A stretch of 8,802 nt of DNA, taken from Lichenicola sp964249915 (GTDB taxonomy: Bacteria; Pseudomonadota; Alphaproteobacteria; Acetobacterales; Acetobacteraceae). The translations under genes and the position numbers were made by a program. Below, piece after piece: positions 1 to 6,568 of this stretch. The DNA lies in NCBI GenBank assembly GCA_964249915.1, contig CAXUEL010000144.1, positions 1 through 8,802 of the forward strand, read 5' to 3'. Positions within the stretch are counted from its first letter, which is position 1. Each line of letters opens with the position of its first letter. A model generated the notes under the pieces. The model did no database searches. It saw only the letters and a list, made by a program, of their open reading frames with translations, and had not been told where the DNA came from.

Positions 1-131
1 GCCAGGAACAACGGCACGCCCCCGGCGCGTGGCCGCCTCGCCGCGACGAAGCGGGCGCCGTAGCGCAACAGGACGATGGAGCCGACCACGAGAACGAGCG
101 CGCCGGCGGTACTGAGCAGTTCGGAATACAT
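1..131 (-). CDS. fliO: Probable FliO, flagellar export membrane protein (N-terminal part, runs off the left edge)
   Basis: Reading the minus strand from an ATG at 129-131 gives 43 open codons to the window edge. The peptide starts MYSELLSTAGALVLVVGSIV, has one hydrophobic segment at about residues 5-22, then a basic stretch (RYGARFVAARRPRA). A short N-terminal membrane anchor followed by a basic cytoplasmic start is the usual FliO architecture; FliO assists assembly of the FliP/Q/R export gate in the inner membrane. An AAAAGG-like ribosome site lies about 7 nt before the ATG. The gene diverges from flgB and sits next to fliQ, fliR and flhB, while fliO and fliP are absent from the plus-strand operon, so fliO and then fliP on this strand is the natural expectation. 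The name rests on context and topology; another small membrane protein is possible. Confidence 0.55.
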   Translation of the reverse strand, partial: MYSELLSTAGALVLVVGSIVLLRYGARFVAARRPRAGGVPLFL

Positions 132-292
132 GACACGGCCTTTTGCCGGTGGTGCCAGCATCCTGACGCGGACCGGTTAACGACCGGTGAAGACGGCGTG
201 GGCAGCGTCGTTAACGTTTCGGCAACGACCGGCAGGGCAGGATGCGTCGGCGGAGCAGGCTGCGCTCCGTCCGGGCCAGAGGAGCCTCCGCC
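132..292. promoter_or_regulatory. Divergent intergenic region between fliO and flgB, with palindromes and short direct repeats
   Basis: These 161 bp must carry promoters for both the leftward fliO gene and the rightward flgB operon. Directly visible are two ACCGGT palindromes at 172-177 and 183-188, 11 bp apart (about one helical turn), and two GTTAACG copies at 176-182 and 210-216, the second within the 8-bp palindrome CGTTAACG (209-216). A 9-bp direct repeat, AACGACCGG, occurs at 179-187 and 224-232. The arrangement suggests operator sites, but no known flagellar regulator site is recognised and I found no convincing sigma-54 or sigma-28 promoter. Confidence 0.4.
278..284 (+). promoter_or_regulatory. 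Ribosome binding site of flgB
   Basis: AGAGGAG lies 8 nt upstream of the ATG at 293. It decides the flgB start over an in-frame ATG at 242, whose extra 17 residues are arginine-rich and unlike FlgB. Confidence 0.75.
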
Positions 293-673
293 ATGAGTGC
301 CGGCCAGTCCGACCTTCTGAGCCTGGCGTCGACCCGCCTGCAGTGGCTCGACGACCGCCAGCGCGTGCTGGCGCGCAACATCGCCAATTCCGACACCCCC
401 GGCTACGTGCCGCGCGACGAGCAGCCGTTCAGCACCACGCTGGCGAACCAGGTGGCAGCGCCGGCGCGGACCGATCCCATGCACCTGTCCGGCACCCTGG
501 ACACCGGCAACACCATCGTGACCCGGCCCAGGCAGCGCTCGATCGACGGCAATGCGGTGCAGGTCGACACCGAGCTGACCAAGGTCGCCGACACCGACAC
601 GCAGCAGCGCCTCGTGACCAGCCTCTACAGCAAGTACATGAGCATGTACTCGACCGCGCTGGGCAAGGGCTGA
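293..673 (+). CDS. flgB: Flagellar basal-body rod protein FlgB
   Basis: This 126-residue protein is a component of the proximal rod that links the MS ring to the distal rod in the periplasm. It is exported by the flagellar type III apparatus rather than by Sec, and no signal peptide is seen. The N-terminal rod-family motif is clear: LARNIANSDTPGY at about residues 26-38, containing the ANxxTPGY signature. A second FlgB-like segment, DGNAVQVDTE, lies at 85-94 and is followed by an amphipathic C-terminal helix (residues 104-123), as expected for a subunit with both termini packed into the coiled-coil rod core. Length is normal for the family. It is the first gene of the flgB-flgC-fliE-fliQ-fliR-flhB cluster; flgC starts 37 bp after its stop. 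Confidence 0.93.
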   Translation: MSAGQSDLLSLASTRLQWLDDRQRVLARNIANSDTPGYVPRDEQPFSTTLANQVAAPARTDPMHLSGTLDTGNTIVTRPRQRSIDGNAVQVDTELTKVADTDTQQRLVTSLYSKYMSMYSTALGKG

Positions 674-710
674 TCGATGATCCCTTCCTCCCGTGCGGGG
701 TGCTGACGCG

Positions 711-1118
711 ATGGACATCTCCAAGGCGCTCGACGTTTCGGCCTCCGGCATGGACGCGCAGAGCATGCGGCTGCGCGTGATCGCGGAGAACCTCGCCAAC
801 CAGGACACTACCGGCTCGACCCCGGGTGCCGACCCGTACCGGCGCAAGACCATCACCTTCGGCGAGACCGTGGACCGGCAGACCGGCCAGTCCGAAGTCA
901 CCGTCAAGCAGATCGGCCAGGATCAGGGCGCGTTCAACACCCGCTACGACCCGTCGCACCCGGCCGCCGACGCCGCTGGCTACGTCAAGACGCCGAACGT
1001 CAACAGCTTCGTCGAGATCATGGACATGAAGGAAGCCGAGCGCTCGTACAGTGCCAACCTGAACGTCATGCAGACCACGCGCTCGATGATGACGCGCGCG
1101 ATCGACCTGCTGAAGTGA
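711..1118 (+). CDS. flgC: Flagellar basal-body rod protein FlgC
   Basis: A 135-residue proximal rod subunit that assembles with FlgB, FlgF and FliE. The family start MDISKALDVSASGM fits the ATG at 711; an in-frame GTG at 693 would add six atypical residues. Visible motifs are AENLANQDTTG (25-35), a Y-DPSHPAAD-GYVKTPNVN block (79-98) typical of FlgC, and the C-terminal helix around MKEAERSYSANLNVM (106-120). Length matches the usual 134-138 residues. No strong Shine-Dalgarno site is seen, so translation may depend partly on ribosomes arriving from flgB. fliE follows 24 bp after the stop. Confidence 0.94.
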   Translation: MDISKALDVSASGMDAQSMRLRVIAENLANQDTTGSTPGADPYRRKTITFGETVDRQTGQSEVTVKQIGQDQGAFNTRYDPSHPAADAAGYVKTPNVNSFVEIMDMKEAERSYSANLNVMQTTRSMMTRAIDLLK

Positions 1119-1142
1119 CGGCGCTGAGATGAGCATCGCGCC

Positions 1143-1478
1143 ATGAACGACGGCCGCATCCTCGCGACGCCCTCCGCCGCCGCCAGCGCCTATGCGCGCG
1201 TGCAGGGACAGGACATGTCCGGCATCGGCGCCGACGGCGACGGCCTGCAGACCGGGGCTGGCAGCAGCTTCGGCGACACGCTGTCGCAGGCGCTTGCCGG
1301 CGTGGTGGACAGCGGCCATGCCGCCGACGCCGCGGCGGCGAAGGGGATTTCCGGCGAGGGCAACCTGACGGACGTGGTGATGGCGGTGTCGAAGGCGCAG
1401 CTGGCGCTGCAATCGACCACCGCGATCCGCGACCGCGTGGTGCAGGCGTACCAGGACATCATGAAGATGTCGATCTGA
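1143..1478 (+). CDS. fliE: Flagellar hook-basal body complex protein FliE
   Basis: FliE, 111 residues, is the adaptor between the MS ring and the proximal rod and the first rod-side protein exported. The low-complexity Ala/Gly-rich N-terminal half is typically poorly conserved; the C-terminal half carries the family signature from about residue 75 to the end, including LTDVVMAVSKAQLALQ, then AIRDRVVQAYQDIMKMSI. The long C-terminal helix ending in AYQDIMKM is diagnostic. The ATG at 1143 lies 9 nt after a weak GATGAG element. The gene sits between flgC and fliQ, the same order as in many alphaproteobacterial flagellar clusters. Confidence 0.92.
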   Translation: MNDGRILATPSAAASAYARVQGQDMSGIGADGDGLQTGAGSSFGDTLSQALAGVVDSGHAADAAAAKGISGEGNLTDVVMAVSKAQLALQSTTAIRDRVVQAYQDIMKMSI

Positions 1479-1521
1479 CCGGCAACAGCTGTCGGACCAA
1501 CGAGCGACCAGGAGGGTTTGC

Positions 1522-1794
1522 ATGCAGGAAGGCGACGTCGCGGTGATCTTGCGCGACATGTTCATGGTGGTGCTGAAGATGGCGGCGCCGGGCCTGTTGA
1601 CGGCGCTTGGCGTCGGCGTGCTGATCTCGCTGATCCAGGCGGTGACGCAGCTGAACGAGAGCACGCTGGCGTTCGTGCCGAAGCTGCTGGCGTTGGGAAT
1701 GGCGCTGACCCTGGCGGGCTCGTTCATGTTCGCCACCCTGACCGACTACACCCACCTGCTGTTCGACCAGCTGATCGCGTCCGGCGGGCGGTGA
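1522..1794 (+). CDS. fliQ: Flagellar biosynthesis protein FliQ
   Basis: A 90-residue inner-membrane protein, one of the subunits (FliP5-FliQ4-FliR1) that form the helical export gate inside the MS ring. It has two hydrophobic helices, about residues 14-38 and 53-76, joined by the highly conserved loop, here LISLIQAVTQLNESTLAFVP (34-53). Size is normal (89-90 residues). A strong AGGAGGG ribosome site at 1510-1516, 5 nt before the ATG, supports the start. fliR follows after 28 bp. fliP, its usual partner, is not in this operon and probably lies beyond the left edge after fliO. Confidence 0.95.
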   Translation: MQEGDVAVILRDMFMVVLKMAAPGLLTALGVGVLISLIQAVTQLNESTLAFVPKLLALGMALTLAGSFMFATLTDYTHLLFDQLIASGGR

Positions 1795-1822
1795 GCGCCG
1801 CTCCGACGACCGGACGCGGCTG

Positions 1823-2596
1823 ATGCAGCCCGATCCGCTGCTCGCCGCCCTGCCGGACTGGGCGTTCGCCTTCGCCGTGGTGCTGGCGCGTGTGAGTGCG
1901 GCCGTGATGGTGATGCCGGGCCTGGGCGAGAGCGACGCGCCTGCGGTGGTGCGCGCGGGCTTGGCGGTCGGCATCTCCGCCCTGATCCTGCCGGGCGTGG
2001 CCCACCTGATCCCGCCGGCCGGCGAGGCTCCGCTGCGCCTCCTGGCCATGGTTGGCGGCGAGCTGCTGGTCGGCCTGCTGCTCGGATGGCTGGCCAAGCT
2101 GATGGCGCTGGCGCTGCCGATCGCCGGCCAGATCGCGGCGGTGCAGATCGGCCTGTCGAGCGTGCTGCAGCCCGACCCCGAGCTCGGCGCGCAGACCGCC
2201 GGCACCAGCCGGCTGCTGGCGATCGCGGGCCCGGTGCTGATCCTCTCGACCGGGCTCTACGCCATGCCGCTGGAGGCCCTGTCCGGCAGCTACCGGTTGT
2301 TCCCGCCCGGCACCCTGCTGCCGGTGGGCGACGCGGCGCAGAGCGTGGCGCAGGCGACCGGCGAGTGCTTCGCGCTGTCGCTCCGGCTCGCGGCGCCGCT
2401 GCTGATCGCCGGCCTGATCTGGCAGACCATGCTGGGGCTGCTGGCGCGCCTGGTGCCGTCGCTGCAGGTGTTCTCGCTGGCGATGCCGGGCCAGGTGCTG
2501 GGCGGCCTGCTGGTGTTCGGGCTGGTGCTCAAGCAGATCCTCGACGCCTGGATCGGCAGCGTGTCCACCGCCTTCGCCGCCCTGCCCGGGCTGTAG
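1823..2596 (+). CDS. fliR: Flagellar biosynthetic protein FliR
   Basis: A 257-residue polytopic inner-membrane protein that closes the FliPQR export-gate helix and contacts FlhB. About six hydrophobic segments are visible. Family features include RVSAAVMVMPGLGE (23-36) followed by VRAGLAVGIS, the segment GGELLVGLLLGW (78-89), GQIAAVQIGLSSVLQP (102-117) and the C-terminal ARLVPSLQVFSLAMPGQVL (208-226), which corresponds to the conserved arginine-proline 'P-x-x-x-V-F-x-x-x-x-P' region. The start ATG is in a TGATG context, but that TGA is not the fliQ stop. No strong ribosome site is seen. flhB begins 6 bp after the stop, so the two are almost certainly co-translated. Confidence 0.94.
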   Translation: MQPDPLLAALPDWAFAFAVVLARVSAAVMVMPGLGESDAPAVVRAGLAVGISALILPGVAHLIPPAGEAPLRLLAMVGGELLVGLLLGWLAKLMALALPIAGQIAAVQIGLSSVLQPDPELGAQTAGTSRLLAIAGPVLILSTGLYAMPLEALSGSYRLFPPGTLLPVGDAAQSVAQATGECFALSLRLAAPLLIAGLIWQTMLGLLARLVPSLQVFSLAMPGQVLGGLLVFGLVLKQILDAWIGSVSTAFAALPGL

Positions 2597-2602
2597 GCAC
2601 CC

Positions 2603-3682
2603 GTGGCCGACTCCGACAAGGAGGACCGCACAGAGGCCCCGTCCGCCAGGCGGCTGGAAACAGCGCGCGGCGAGGGCCAGGTCGCGATCTCGCGCGAGCT
2701 GCAATCGCTGACCGTGCTCGGCGGCGCCCTGCTGGCGATGGCGATGACCGGCCCGGCGCAGCTGACCCGTCTGGTGATGCGGACGCGTCACCTCCTGGAA
2801 GGCATCGGCACGATCGACCTCAGCACCGGCGGCCTGGCGGAGGTGCACGAATCGCTGCTCCTGGCCGCCGGCCTCGCCGGCCCGCCGGTGCTGGCCGCGG
2901 TCTTCGGCACGGCGGCGGTCACCCTGCTGCAGACCGGGTTCCTGCTGCATCCCGGCGCCCTGATGCCGCAGCTCGGCCGCCTGAGCCCGATGCGCGGCAT
3001 CAAGCGCATCTTCGGCGGCGACAACGCGGTCGAGACCCTCAAGGCGCTGGTCAAGCTCCTCGCCTTCGTCCTGGCGCTGCGCCACGTGCTGGGCGGGCTG
3101 TGGCCGGTGTTCCTGAGCTCGACCGGATGGGACGCCGGCACCTTGGCCGAGCGCACGGCACGGCTGGTGCTGCATTCCACGCTGATGCTGCTGGCGGTGC
3201 AGGCGGGGATCGCCGTGCTCGACGTCGCCTGGGTGCGCTACCGCCACACCTCCAGGCTGCGCATGAGCCGCCAGGACCTGCGCGACGAGCACCGGCAGAG
3301 CGAGGGCGACCCCCACGTGAAGGGCCGCATCCGGCAGCTGCGCCGCCAGCGGGCGAAGCGCCGGATGATGGATGCGGTGAAGACGGCGACGGTGATCATC
3401 ACCAACCCGACCCACTACGCGGTGGCGCTGTCCTACGAGAACGGCGGCAAGGGCGCGCCCAAGGTGATCGCCAAAGGAGTGGACGAGCTCGCCGCCCGGA
3501 TCAGGGAAATGGCGCTCGACCACAAGGTGCCGCTGGTGGCGAACCCGCCGCTGGCCCGCGCGCTCTACACCGTGCCGCTCGACGCGGAGATCCCGCGCGA
3601 GCACTTCCAGGTGGTGGCCGGCATCATCGCCTATGTCTGGCGGCTCAAGCGGCCGGCGCCCGGACCGCCGCCGCTCCGCTAG
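2603..3682 (+). CDS. flhB: Flagellar biosynthesis protein FlhB (export substrate-specificity switch)
   Basis: A 359-residue export-gate protein with four membrane segments and a cytoplasmic autocleaving domain that switches secretion from rod/hook to filament substrates. It starts with GTG at 2603, directly before the conserved N-terminus ADSDKEDRTEAPSARRLETA. Hydrophobic segments lie near residues 36-50, 84-120, 148-170 and 188-211. The cytoplasmic part contains the autocleavage motif N268-P269-T270-H271 in the context VIITNPTHYAVAL, at nearly the same position as in Salmonella FlhB (N269). The sequence after it (PKVIAKGVDELAARIREMA, then PLARALYTVPLDAEIPREHF) is typical. It is the last gene of the flagellar operon; the C-terminal tail is short and proline-rich. 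No hairpin terminator is evident before recA. Confidence 0.96.
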   Translation: MADSDKEDRTEAPSARRLETARGEGQVAISRELQSLTVLGGALLAMAMTGPAQLTRLVMRTRHLLEGIGTIDLSTGGLAEVHESLLLAAGLAGPPVLAAVFGTAAVTLLQTGFLLHPGALMPQLGRLSPMRGIKRIFGGDNAVETLKALVKLLAFVLALRHVLGGLWPVFLSSTGWDAGTLAERTARLVLHSTLMLLAVQAGIAVLDVAWVRYRHTSRLRMSRQDLRDEHRQSEGDPHVKGRIRQLRRQRAKRRMMDAVKTATVIITNPTHYAVALSYENGGKGAPKVIAKGVDELAARIREMALDHKVPLVANPPLARALYTVPLDAEIPREHFQVVAGIIAYVWRLKRPAPGPPPLR

Positions 3683-3716
3683 GCGAATCGTCGCGACCGG
3701 ACCGTCCGGACCTGGC

Positions 3717-3760
3717 GGAACAGCCCGCTGTACCCTATTTGTTCCAGCAGAACGTGAACG
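3717..3760. promoter_or_regulatory. Candidate recA promoter/operator with a cluster of GAAC/GTTC elements
   Basis: The 178 bp between flhB and recA hold a short AT-richer patch (TACCCTATTTG, 3731-3741) in otherwise GC-rich DNA. Around it are GAAC at 3718-3721, GTTC at 3741-3744, GAAC at 3750-3753 and GAAC at 3756-3759. GTTC and GAAC form an inverted repeat with a 5-nt spacer, and GGAACA/TGTTCC (3717-3722 and 3740-3745) form another with a 17-nt spacer. Alphaproteobacterial LexA binds GTTC-N7-GTTC, and that exact spacing is absent. A divergent SOS operator is an inference from the position upstream of recA. Confidence 0.3.
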
Positions 3761-3815
3761 GCCGGGTGCTGGAAATGCTGCCCCTGCCGTTCCTGGTGCG
3801 TTAGGGTCTTCAAGC

Positions 3816-3825
3816 CACGATCGTG
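3816..3825. other. Perfect 10-bp palindrome upstream of the recA ribosome site
   Basis: CACGATCGTG is fully palindromic and ends 35 bp before the recA ATG. It partly overlaps a weak GCGC/GCGC stem (3825-3828 with 3836-3839). It may be an operator or chance; no known binding protein is recognised. Confidence 0.25.
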
Positions 3826-3848
3826 CGCTCAAGAAGCGCGCCTTCTCC

Positions 3849-3854
3849 AAGGAG
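3849..3854 (+). promoter_or_regulatory. Ribosome binding site of recA
   Basis: AAGGAG lies 6 nt before the ATG at 3861. It fixes the recA start and argues against longer in-frame readings that begin as far back as 3633, inside flhB. Confidence 0.85.
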
Positions 3855-3860
3855 CAGTTG

Positions 3861-4894
<1,034 letters not shown>

Positions 4895-4898
<4 letters not shown>

Positions 4899-4923
4899 CC
4901 GCGGGTCGTCGCGCCGCGGTCGG
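4895..4923 (+). terminator. Hairpin overlapping the recA stop codon, possible terminator
   Basis: GACCGCGG (4897-4904) and CCGCGGTC (4914-4921) are perfectly complementary around a 9-nt loop. A U-G and a C-G pair (4895-4896 with 4922-4923) can extend the stem to 10 bp, taking in the first two bases of the recA TGA. No T-run follows, so this is not a classical intrinsic terminator, but GC-rich genomes often have such hairpins at transcript ends. Confidence 0.45.
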
Positions 4924-4962
4924 AGGATCCCCGTCCCGCGGCGCCGACCACGTCGACATGGC

Positions 4963-5004
4963 GTGCCGGCTGCCATCCCCGGCATGCCGGCACTGCGCCG
5001 GCAT
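4963..5004 (+). promoter_or_regulatory. Two mutually exclusive inverted repeats in the recA-icd gap
   Basis: The 208 bp between recA and icd contain no gene. Two perfect 8-bp inverted repeats share a strand: GTGCCGGC (4963-4970) with GCCGGCAC (4986-4993), and ATGCCGGC (4984-4991) with GCCGGCAT (4997-5004, 5-nt loop). Only one can form at a time. If the icd transcript starts upstream of 4963 this could be a leader switch; otherwise they may be an operator or GC-rich chance. No clear icd promoter is recognised. Confidence 0.3.
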
Positions 5005-5106
5005 CGCCTTCGCCTTCGGGCCAGTCGCAAGTGGTGACCGGTCGGCTTGCCGATGCCGGTTCCAGGTGCGATCACTCCCCAGGCAACCACGTCACGGGGC
5101 AGGACA

Positions 5107-6327
5107 ATGGCCAGGATCAAGGTGAAGGAGCCCGTCGTCGAGCTCGACGGTGACGAGATGACCCGGATCATCTGGAGCTTCATCAAGGAGAAGCTGATCC
5201 TCCCCTACCTCGACGTCGACCTGAAGTACTACGACCTCGGCATCGAGTACCGCGACCAGACCGACGACCAGGTCACGGTGGATGCTGCCCACGCGATCAG
5301 GACCTACGGCGTCGGCGTGAAGTGCGCCACCATCACCCCGGACGAGGCGCGCGTCGCCGAGTTCAAGCTCAAGAAGATGTGGCGCAGCCCCAACGGCACC
5401 ATACGCAACATCCTCGACGGCACCATCTTCCGCGAGCCGATCATCTGCAACAACGTGCCGCGCCTGGTGCCGCACTGGACCCAGCCGATCATCATCGGCC
5501 GCCACGCCTATGGCGACATCTACCGCGCCGCCGAGTTCAAGGTGCCCGGCCCGGGCAAGGTGACCATCACCTTCCAGCCGGAGGGCGGCGGGACGCCGAT
5601 CCAGCACGAGGTGCACGACTTCAAGGGTCCCGGCGTGGCGCTCGGCATCCACAACACCCGGGCCTCGATCGAGGGCTTCGCGCGCGCCTCCTTCAACTAC
5701 GGCCTCCAGCGCTCGCTGCCGGTCTACCTGTCGACCAAGAACACCATCCTCAAGGCCTATGACGGCCTGTTCAAGGACGTGTTCCAGGAGGTGTTCGACG
5801 CCGAGTTCAAGTCCGAGTTCGACCGCCGCGGCCTGACCTACGAGCACCGCCTGATCGACGACATGGTGGCGTCGGCGCTCAAGTGGTCCGGCGGCTACGT
5901 CTGGGCCTGCAAGAACTACGACGGCGACGTGCAGAGCGACATCGTGGCGCAGGGCTTCGGCTCGCTCGGCCTGATGACCTCCGTGCTGCTGTCCCCCGAC
6001 GGCAACACCATCGAGTCGGAAGCCGCGCACGGCACGGTGACGCGCCACTACCGCGAGCACCAGAAGGGCCGCCAGACCAGCACCAACCCGATCGCCTCGG
6101 TCTTCGCCTGGACCCGCGGCCTGGTGTATCGCGGCCGCTTCGACGATACCCCGGACGTGACGCACTTCGCCGAAACGCTGGAGCGGGTGTGCATCGACAC
6201 GGTGGAGGCCGGCCACATGACCAAGGACCTGTCGCTGCTGATCGGGCCCGACCAGCCCTGGCTCACCACCCAGGACTTCCTGGCCAGGATCGACGAGAAC
6301 CTACAGGGCGCGTTCGCCCGCAGCTGA
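5107..6327 (+). CDS. icd: NADP-dependent isocitrate dehydrogenase (homodimeric, eukaryote-like type)
   Basis: This 406-residue cytoplasmic TCA-cycle enzyme oxidatively decarboxylates isocitrate to 2-oxoglutarate with NADP+ and Mg2+/Mn2+. It belongs to the IDH type shared with human IDH1/IDH2, and many positions align without offset: substrate residues S94, N96, R100 and R109 in WRSPNGTIRNILDGTIFRE, and R132 in GRHAYGD, the residue mutated in human tumours. Metal-binding aspartates are D251 and, in the block YDGDVQSD, D274 and D278. The NADP region EAAHGTVTRHYREHQKG (305-321) is intact. The ATG at 5107 matches the family start MARIKVKEPVVELDGDEMTR; a 20-residue upstream in-frame extension from 5047 is not family-like. 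The ribosome site is weak (GGGGCAGGA at 5096-5104). Transcription probably ends at the hairpin shared with the convergent DUF2934 gene. Confidence 0.98.
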   Translation: MARIKVKEPVVELDGDEMTRIIWSFIKEKLILPYLDVDLKYYDLGIEYRDQTDDQVTVDAAHAIRTYGVGVKCATITPDEARVAEFKLKKMWRSPNGTIRNILDGTIFREPIICNNVPRLVPHWTQPIIIGRHAYGDIYRAAEFKVPGPGKVTITFQPEGGGTPIQHEVHDFKGPGVALGIHNTRASIEGFARASFNYGLQRSLPVYLSTKNTILKAYDGLFKDVFQEVFDAEFKSEFDRRGLTYEHRLIDDMVASALKWSGGYVWACKNYDGDVQSDIVAQGFGSLGLMTSVLLSPDGNTIESEAAHGTVTRHYREHQKGRQTSTNPIASVFAWTRGLVYRGRFDDTPDVTHFAETLERVCIDTVEAGHMTKDLSLLIGPDQPWLTTQDFLARIDENLQGAFARS

Positions 6328-6333
6328 CCTCCG

Positions 6334-6356
6334 GCCCGGCCCGTCACGGGTCGGGC
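6334..6356. terminator. Hairpin between convergent icd and the DUF2934 gene, probable bidirectional terminator
   Basis: GCCCGGCCCG (6334-6343) pairs with CGGGTCGGGC (6347-6356) in a 10-bp stem with a single G-U pair and a 3-nt loop. It starts 7 nt after the icd stop. The loop TCA is the complement of the TGA stop of the DUF2934 gene, so the right arm lies within that gene's last codons. No T-run follows on either strand. Confidence 0.55.
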
Positions 6357-6508
6357 ATCGCCGCCGCGTCCGGTTCCTCCTCCTGGACCTGCCGCAGGGC
6401 GATCTGCCAGTACTCGTCGTTGCGGCCATGCGGGCGGCCGTCCTGCTCCCACAGGTGGTAGGCGCGCAGCCTGACCCGCTCGTCGTTCCTGCCGATCTGC
6501 CCCGACAT
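6344..6508 (-). CDS. Small DUF2934 protein
   Basis: A 54-residue soluble protein whose centre, RVRLRAYHLWEQDGRPHGRNDEYW (in two parts: RVRLRAYHLWEQ at 11-22 and DGRPHGRNDEYW at 23-34), matches the DUF2934 pattern R-x-R-A-Y-x-x-W-E-x-x-G-R-P-x-G-R-x-x-x-x-W. The biochemical role of DUF2934 proteins is unknown; they are small, often in several copies, and common in alphaproteobacteria. I chose the ATG at 6506-6508, preceded by GGGGAAGA (6514-6521); a TTG ten codons upstream is possible but has no good ribosome site. It begins 60 bp after the acyltransferase gene ends and is probably co-transcribed with it. The tail (QEEEPDAAAMPDP) is acidic and its last codons form the arm of the shared hairpin. 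Confidence 0.75.
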   Translation of the reverse strand: MSGQIGRNDERVRLRAYHLWEQDGRPHGRNDEYWQIALRQVQEEEPDAAAMPDP

Positions 6509-6568
6509 CCCGGTCTTCCCCGCCGTCCGGTCCTCCAATGACCGACCGCGGCCCGGGTTGCGCCGCGA

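Noticed and set aside
140..157. sigma-54-like promoter TGGCAC...GCAAAA on the minus strand before fliO
   Set aside because: The GG and GC elements are 8 nt apart instead of 10, and the site lies directly over the ribosome-binding region of fliO, too close to serve as its promoter.
3697..3709. CCGGAC-C-GTCCGG palindrome after flhB as a terminator
   Set aside because: The one-base centre leaves no room for a hairpin loop with more than 3-4 bp of stem and no T-run follows.
3741..3759. Canonical alphaproteobacterial LexA box upstream of recA
   Set aside because: The GTTC/GAAC half-sites are present but no pair has the direct N7 spacing, so it is reported only as a candidate cluster.
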